DNA from: Beverwykella pulmonaria
Taxonomy: Eukaryota > Ascomycota > Dothideomycetes > Pleosporales > Melanommataceae
Length of the DNA: 64,000 bases
Direction: 5' to 3'
NCBI GenBank assembly: GCA_001599595.1
Contig: BCHH01000007.1
Span: 2,622,719-2,686,718, forward strand
Of this stretch, positions 57,069 through 64,000 are shown piece after piece. A model generated the notes under the pieces. It was not told where the DNA came from and ran no database searches. It saw only the letters and a list, made by a program, of their open reading frames with translations. A program made the translations under genes and the position numbers. How positions within the stretch are numbered: position 1 is the stretch's first letter; every line of letters begins with the position of its first letter.

Positions 57069-59136
57069 TTGCCACGGGTCCTGGTATGGTGTTTTGTGGG
57101 CCCTACCCACCAACGAAACCTTCCCTCGGTAACCACAGTCTTCGGCCTAGTCTTCCCCTCCACCGACCCGAGCACGAAAACTTCAAACGTCACATCAGCA
57201 GGGCTGAATCAAGCCTTACGTATGCAGCCCACGCTCAGAATAGCACAACACTGGCTTCCATCACTGACTTCCCTGCCTCCGACTTGTTCCGACCCATGAT
57301 TTTCCCTACTAGCTTGTAGGATCACGATTAGGATTCCCTTGCGACCACCACGTATCAGAGCATGTAGGGCTGCTCCTTCTCAATCCAGGTGGCGTGACAC
57401 AACACCGACCGTCCGTTCGTAGCCTGCAATACCCCCTACAAAAAAAGGATCTGATTTGCACAGCCGTCCACGCGTGCGGTTCCGCGTTCCAGGAAACGAA
57501 AAAACTGACAAAACGTGCACTTATGGGCTTGTGCTTTTGCGGAGACCCCGGACTGTGCTCACCTTGCATGTCGGAGGCTGGAACTCGTGCGCGTCGGAGG
57601 TTCTCGAGGTTGTTGTGTGTGGGCACAGCCGTGATTGGTTGAACGGGAAGGGCTAAGCATCATAGACTTCCTTTTTCAGAATTTATAGCGAGGCGATGTG
57701 CAGCTCGGATCATGTTTCGGCGAGTTGAGCACACGACAGCAGCGCCGTGCCAATTCTACTCTACTCTACTCTCTTCCAAGCGAAAGCCTTCTCCCCCTTT
57801 AGATACTCGTCACGAAGTCAACACATTATTGTAGATCCATCTTCACTTTAGTCCTATTCACCCCGTCAGTCACTCTGAAGCAAGCCCGTGCTCCCCCCCT
57901 ATCTGATAGCCTCTCAAAACATTGCTGTCCAGCTCCCTTCATCCGACATCTGTTCCAATAGCAGCTTCAAATTCGCAAAACCACAGACCTAGCCTCAGCC
58001 CCAACATTTGCATTTCCTGCCCTCATCCAATCCCCACTTCCACGTTCTGCGTGCATAACGGTTCCACATCCACATCCTCCTGTCCGCTAATGACAGCACG
58101 AGGAAGCGCTGGCTTTTGGCTTTTTCACACGTGGACATGATGCGGGGTTTTAGCATCGCTTAGTATCGTGTGAAAAAGCACCGCCGGATTTGGGCGCCGC
58201 TGTAGCGCCGAGATAGTGCCGCGCGACTTCGCGATTATGGTCTGACATCGGACCATGATTTACTCCCCAGCGTTCAGGTAGAAGGACCGAGCCTAGACAC
58301 TCAAGCCAGGCTAGATCTCGGAGAGCGTTGTCAGAGCACGCGGGATCTGACATGGAAGATCATGGATATGGGGTAAAAGTGTGGAGATGGATCTCCCAGG
58401 CGGTGACAAAATATGGGGTCAAGTGGAGACCGAACGTGGTGGCGGTATCATACACGACAGAAAAGGGGGAGGAAGATTTTTTTTTAAAAAAAATGGGTAT
58501 TAAAGACTTGGCAGGGACGATGTCAATTTGTAAGGGTAGTAGATTTATTCAGACTTCATCTCGTAGCTGTTGCGTATACGGACATGTACATGTGGACAAG
58601 AGTGCCGTCATTCCGATTCCAGAGCGTGCCGCCACCACCAGCCCAAATCCATTCCAAGATACGCAAAGGAAAGAACATCATCAAAGCTGGTATGTAAATA
58701 GCGCGCGAGAAGCAGATGTAATAAAGCTAGTGTAACAAACATAGCTGAAGAGAAGCGAATTAGTTGGGCAAAGGAAAGAAGAGGACGGCGTCCTAGCTGT
58801 AAATATCGACGTTGCGAGAAGTCGTGACCTTTTGGTGGCTTTGTGCATGCTCGCAAAACCCGAGATTGTGGTGGTATCTTTGAAGCGAAGAAGGAAACAC
58901 GGAACAAGGAAAACGGAAAGTCAAAGGCAAGTCCAAAAAGCAGGAGAAAAGAAATTGAGGCCAGTGAGAGAACTAACACCACAGCTCCGATATCAACCAA
59001 GCCAGGGCCCCCCTCCCCCGTGACACCAATCGCTTGTTACCCAGATTTAGATTAGAACCAGGAAAATTCCCCTCTTGTTAATTCACATATACCAACTCCA
59101 TCTGTCATGTCGACATAAACTCCATCATCCAAACTC
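57069..59136. other. 2-kb region between convergent genes
   Basis: It lies between the KTI12 stop and the facB stop. No frame here has a recognisable domain. A T9A8 palindromic run occurs at about 58477-58493, and a few TACTC repeats near 57758-57772. Confidence 0.45.
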
Positions 59137-61980
59137 TTACAACCCAAAGTTCCCATCGAGCCCGCCAAGTCCAATCCCATTATTAGTCGCATTGAGATCC
59201 GGAATCATAATCCCTTGATACATCCTCTCGTGCCCGGGTGTCGACCCGTTTCCATAGTCCGCACAATTCCCAAACTCTTCTCCACTGGTTAGACTCTCAT
59301 CACTGAAGCTCAACACACTTTGCGGCGGCGGCGCTTGTTCGTTGTAGCTACCCCAGTTCCAAACATTAGGCGACCAGGTGAGATTCGTTTCTGCCCCGGC
59401 AGAAAGCGGAGGGCAGTCGAGGAGGGCGTCTGCGGGTGGGCCGCCGTAGATGGTGTCGTAGATGTTAGTCTGGCCATTGTCAAGGCTCGAGAGGAGGCGT
59501 TCCCAGTCGGTTGGCGAGACTTCGCCCTTTCCGCACGAGTTGGGGGGGAAGGGGTAGTTTGCAAGTGGGTCCGGGCCGAAGGAGAGGTAGTCGATGTTCG
59601 GGTTCTGGCGGATGGCGTTGCTAACACGGCGTTTGGTGTAGAGGGACAGTGAAGATCGGTGGGACAAGGGGCTGAGCGTGGGTTCGGAACGAGCGGCAGG
59701 TGGTTCGGAGCGGATCGAAGACAGGCTGCTGGAAGACGGGTTGGCGTGCATGCCCATAGCTGGGGAGATGGCAGGCAGCGTGGCACGACGTGGCTCTTTC
59801 ATCTCCTGGCGGTGAGCTTTCACGGAAGGAGAGAACCGTGCTGCAATGGCCTTGAGAGACTTTTGGGTGGCCCGGAAGTGGTCCATAGGAGCACCCATAC
59901 TACCTTCCGGGCTATGACGAGAGACGGCTGGTGTTGGTGGTGCCTGCTCGACGCGAGACACGGAGATCATAGAGCAGCCAACACGACGGAACTCGTAGGC
60001 ACCAGGGGCGTTGGCGCGCTCCAGCATTTCGATGACGACGCAGGTGAGTCGGTTGCAGTCTTTGATGAGCTTGCCATCGCGATCCAGGCCGAGAGTCTGG
60101 AAGAGCAGACCGAATCCCGCTTGGACGAGGATCTCATTACGGTTGAGACAGAACGAAAAGCTCAACTTGCGTTCGTCAAGGAGCTGAACAATCTGAACAA
60201 TGTGCTTGCATGCATCACCGACAGCGACCATAGCCGACGAGCCCTTGTCGCCAAGGTTGGCCACGACGGCAGGGCGGTAGATGAGAGAACGAATGTGGTG
60301 GTACGCCAACGACTAGTACATGTTAGCACCTGACATACAACCTGGTCTGACATGAAGAGGAACGTACCAAGATGGGCGCCCTGCTGCTGGTCACATTGGT
60401 GCTAGGCTTATCCTGGAGGAAGGTGAGTTTGAGGTGGGGAGCTAGGTTGTTGGACCAAGCTTCCAGCTCGTCGGCAAGAGAGCCCATCGTGCGGAAGGAG
60501 ATGTCATGTGTGGTGGAAGCAGGGTATAGCTCAGTAAGGACCTTTGACAGGATACGCGACATGCGGAAAAGGGCTAGGGCGCTTGAGAGCTTGGTGAATT
60601 CTCCTGGCAGAGTGGGCAAGAAGCCTTTCTCGGTGACGTACTCGTCATCGGCATCAACCGGATATTCGCAGTGCACGTCCTCCTCTTTAATGAGCTTGGG
60701 GAGACCGAGATGTGCAGCAGACAGGCTATATAGGGTCAGCATACGTCAGGGCGGACCGGGGGATGAGATGCTCACCAGTCGACGGTGTAAAGCGTCCAGA
60801 ACACCTTCTTCCTGGTTTCGCTCGTCAGGGCACCCAGAGCGAAGCGTTTTTGGGATTGGTGCATTCCAAGACGCTGCGAAAGCCCAATGGCCAATCCCTT
60901 GTACTTGAGAAGTCGCGAGTAGTCAGCCTTGAGAAGGCAGTAGATCTGAGCAAGCACGAGACATTGCAGAGTAGGAAGATCATTGTCCATAAGGAAGCTA
61001 TCCGTAGCGCTCTGCCACTGAACTTCGAACGACTCGACGTCTTGGCCATCGCGAGACTGTTGGAATGCGTCAGTCAACGGCCAATCGTGCCATAGGGAGT
61101 GGATTACGTACATCGCTTGACAGCGCGGCAATGCCGAACACAAGATTAAGTTTGGCGATTGACTTCTTGTCAACCATGGACTCGGGACACGCGACATACT
61201 GCTCGTACAGAGAAAGGAAGGTGGGGCGGTGAAGCACTGGGAACAGCGGGGCCCACTCTTGGAAGAATATGTTGATCATCTGGTCAGACACGAGACGAGG
61301 CGGCGCCTTGAAGGAGATGATGCGCTTCGGTTGGTTGGACGTTGACGGCTTGGAGCCCGTGCCGAAGAATGCGTTGGAGTTGGCATCTGAGCACGACCTG
61401 CCTGTCTCCTGTGCTCTCTGCTTGAACGCCTCTGCGAGCGGTTAGCATCCCCACGGTGAGAGGTGTGTAATAAAGCGTAAGTCATACCAACGAGGGTTCG
61501 CCCGCTCGCGCTGCCTTCAAAGTATGCGTCTTGGTTTTCGTCGTCCAGCAGCAGCGGCGACTGCTGGACCTTGAACACCTCCTCTTTCTCCTGCGATTCT
61601 TCGCGGCTGTCGGAGCTCGGGGATGGCGAATTCGATGGCTTCCGTGGAGGGTGCTGTGCCTGTGGAGAGTGCGAATGTATCCGGGAGAGCATGTCGATCT
61701 TCTCGTCCTTTTCGTCCAGCAAGTCCTTCAGTTCTCGCACCTCGGCCTCCAGAATGCGCACTCGCTCCTCGAGCGACTCGGTATATCCACGCGGGAACGC
61801 ACGACGGCTGAGCTTGTCGCTCGTCTTGCACTCGAATCCGACGTTCACGCACTGCGTGCAGCTCGGGCGGATGCCGTCGCAGCGTATTTTCTTGGACCGA
61901 CATCGGTCGCAAGCCTGCGCAATGCGGGTCTGGGCGTTGGACCCGACCTTGATGACTTTCATGGGCAGTATTCCCGGCAT
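59137..61980 (-). CDS. facB: Zn2Cys6 regulator of acetate use, FacB/Cat8 type
   Basis: FacB activates genes for growth on acetate and ethanol (acetyl-CoA synthetase, glyoxylate cycle) in Aspergillus; Cat8 is the yeast counterpart. Five minus-strand exons: 61980-61488, 61431-61112, 61056-60776, 60725-60368 and 60312-59137, giving 875 residues, close to the Aspergillus protein. The N-terminus is [17 protein letters not shown], then the zinc cluster [11 protein letters not shown] and [11 protein letters not shown] (Cys24, 27, 34, 41, 44, 51). A linker and a clear leucine-zipper-like coiled coil follow ([20 protein letters not shown]). The fungal_trans domain includes [17 protein letters not shown] and [10 protein letters not shown]. 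The acidic, aromatic C-terminus is a likely activation region. A CCCCAC element (CreA consensus, reverse strand) lies 61 bp upstream of the start. Confidence 0.92.
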
Positions 61981-64000
61981 GTTGGCGGGTGCTTTCTGGA
62001 GTCTTGTGGTTTTTGGATGTTTTCTGGTTCAATTCCTAGGCCCCACGGGCAGATATCGTCAAGTAGAACACGCGATCGTCACCATCGGTAACCTGTGTGG
62101 GCAGACGTGAAGAATGTATTGCGATCAGAAGTCGAGGTGGTTATCACGGGGCTGTGAAAAAGGACGAAGCGGGGACGGCGAGGCGGGGCGAGTACAGAAA
62201 AGGGTCCAAGGAGATCGAGAGCGTGGTGGAGCGGTGGGAGGGCGGCTGGAGGCCAGCACAAGTACGATGGCGCGGAGCGAAACGAGTGCGTGCTTGCGCG
62301 CAACCCGTGGAGGCCCTAGCGCTCTCTGGGGGCGTCTATGTTGCGGGGAAATGCCTCTGGCAAAAGAGCAGGGGCGATCTTAGGCCTTGCAGGGGTGCCC
62401 AGGATGCCCCGGCTTCAGCAATATCGCCGCCGTCGCTGCGATGCTTCCGTCCCTTTTTCGTGCTCCCGCCAGCACTATTCCTGAACGGTATCATCATCAC
62501 CAAGCGCTGGCGCCCAGTCCTCTCCACCGTGAACGTCTCATCAGCGCCCATGTTGAACAGCACCGTTCCCGGCATTGCGGGGTTCTCGAGGCAACTTGCC
62601 GATATGCAACACCAACTACTTCATGCTGGACTTCGGCCCGGTTCGCGATGATTGCTCATTCTGTGCCACACATTGCTCGCTTGGACCACTGTCGGGAACA
62701 GGCTTGGAGAATTGCTGTCCATCTCGACGCGCCTCTGCGCAAGCAGGTCTCAGCAGGGCACGATGTCGCCAAGTGATCCTCTTGTGTTCCTGCTTGCGGC
62801 CAATGTGACTGCGGTCTGGCTCGCCCACTCTACGTGCCACACGGGCGCATATTTATATTGCATACTGGTAGTCGCCAAGGCAAATCATTGCTGGGTTCAG
62901 CCCCGTGTTCTCAACCGCTCTTCCAGAAGCTGGAGAAGACGAGCGGTTGGCCCATGGCACACAGCCCTGGTCGGCGATGGGCCATGCGCTGTGATCATGT
63001 TGTCCATTCGCTGATAGGGCTTGCACAGTGGGCAACGCTTGTCGAACTCCACTCCACTTAGTGCGGCCAAGCCGAAAAACTCTTACGGTATCATGCTTTC
63101 CATAATCCTCGCTCCATCGCGATATGCTCATATTGATAAAACAGAAATTCAAAAAACATTTCCCTAATTGCGCGCCTATATGTCTTGAAAGTGTTTGTTG
63201 GGTGCACGCAGGAGAGCGTGGTTCCTCCGGGATGACGGGACAAATGTGCCGTCTGACCTTCAATATCACCTGCGCCGGTTTAGGAAGCACGAGCCTCAAC
63301 GTTGATGAACATGTCCTTCGAAATGGCACTCGTCACTCGCAACACGCGCCATTTGCTGATCAGAAGGATGCGTTAACAACCGCTTGCCGATAGTAGCGCT
63401 AGTATTGCGATAACTCGACAAGTATACGCAAGGCAGATGTATATCAATGGTGGAGAGCCGACGCTTCCACATTGCTTCCACAGTACTTCCACAATAATCG
63501 CAACGCCTATCAGATGCTCTTGACAGTTTCCTCATTAGTACAAGGCTGGGGGCGTGAGAGTGACGGTAGATTAAGAATATATGAATCAGCCGCCACATAT
63601 CAATCGATGTTGGGCCGCTGCCTGATGGAGAGTACATCCATGTGGAGGTATCAGTACCCTTAGCAGAAGTCCACTTCCTCTTCAACCTCGTCTTTGATAA
63701 GACCGAGATAGCGTTGCACTACTTCAGATTGGAAGATTGCGGTTTTCTGTTGGTGTTCATTTCGTTAGTGAGGTTCAAGAATGGTCAACTTCACCGGCCC
63801 CCAGGTAGAGTAGTGGAGCGAGGCGAAGCTCGTGCGGCTCGCAAGGTGGCGATTTCGGAGCGGGCATGTGTCTTACCCGATCTTCAAAATAGGCCCCAGC
63901 CTTCTCTAGCAGCTCAAGTTCTAAATTGTGGAGTCGCCCGGCGAGCCGCCAAGGTCCGACTCTGATACTAGGATCTCGCTCAGGCATGCCTGCCTCTCGA
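61981..64000. other. facB upstream region and right edge of window
   Basis: Two kilobases with no supported gene. The first 600 bp are GC-rich and presumably the facB promoter and leader. The rest has only short frames on both strands without domains, so any gene beginning here must lie mostly beyond the window. Confidence 0.45.

Noticed and set aside
62020..62045. GGTTCAATTCC, resembling a tRNA T-arm
   Set aside because: The stem does not pair and no other tRNA arms are present.

Overview
This window looks like nuclear DNA of a filamentous ascomycete (Pezizomycotina). The genes have short GT-AG introns, mostly 42-125 bp with CTAAC or CTGAC branch sites, and they lie on both strands without operons. 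Two products are lineage markers: the sexual-development GATA factor NsdD and the acetate regulator FacB. I cannot name the species from sequence alone. The F-box-like opening of one small protein (LRLPAELRLQIY) is a style common in Dothideomycetes, which is only a hint.

Layout. Positions 1-6.9 kb are gene-poor, with degenerate repeats at the left edge and the GC-rich upstream region of nsdD. nsdD (6.94-8.82 kb) is followed by the glutamate-cysteine ligase gene (10.87-13.18 kb, seven exons). An unrecognised Gln/Ser/Pro-rich protein (17.43-19.12 kb) sits behind a 948-nt leader with no ATG. From 20 to 36 kb the window is dense: FAD monooxygenase, Bud32 kinase, a DUF676 lipase, Rex3 exonuclease, Pcc1, a small probable mitochondrial protein, a Zn2Cys6 regulator and an amino-acid permease. 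A gene-poor 5.3 kb follows. Then come a FAM32A homologue, an F-box-like protein, an isolated N-terminal domain of the fungal STAND/NLR type, free methionine-R-sulfoxide reductase, a dienelactone hydrolase, a nonsense-riddled pseudogene, a DUF3431 membrane protein and an F-box protein. The right part holds a small unknown protein, KTI12 and facB.

Functional links. Bud32 and Pcc1 are two subunits of the same KEOPS (tRNA t6A) complex and lie within 6.7 kb. KTI12, which serves Elongator tRNA wobble modification, is also in the window, as is the RNA exonuclease Rex3. Glutamate-cysteine ligase and methionine sulfoxide reductase both act in redox defence but are not adjacent. I see no biosynthetic gene cluster, tRNA, rRNA, CRISPR array or intact transposon.

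All spliced models were joined by eye from splice sites and reading frame. Every joined model has a length divisible by three. The most unusual observations are a 5-nt internal microexon and an ATG-only first coding exon in the methionine sulfoxide reductase gene, the ATG-free leader, and a pseudogene whose three internal stops all fit C-to-T change.
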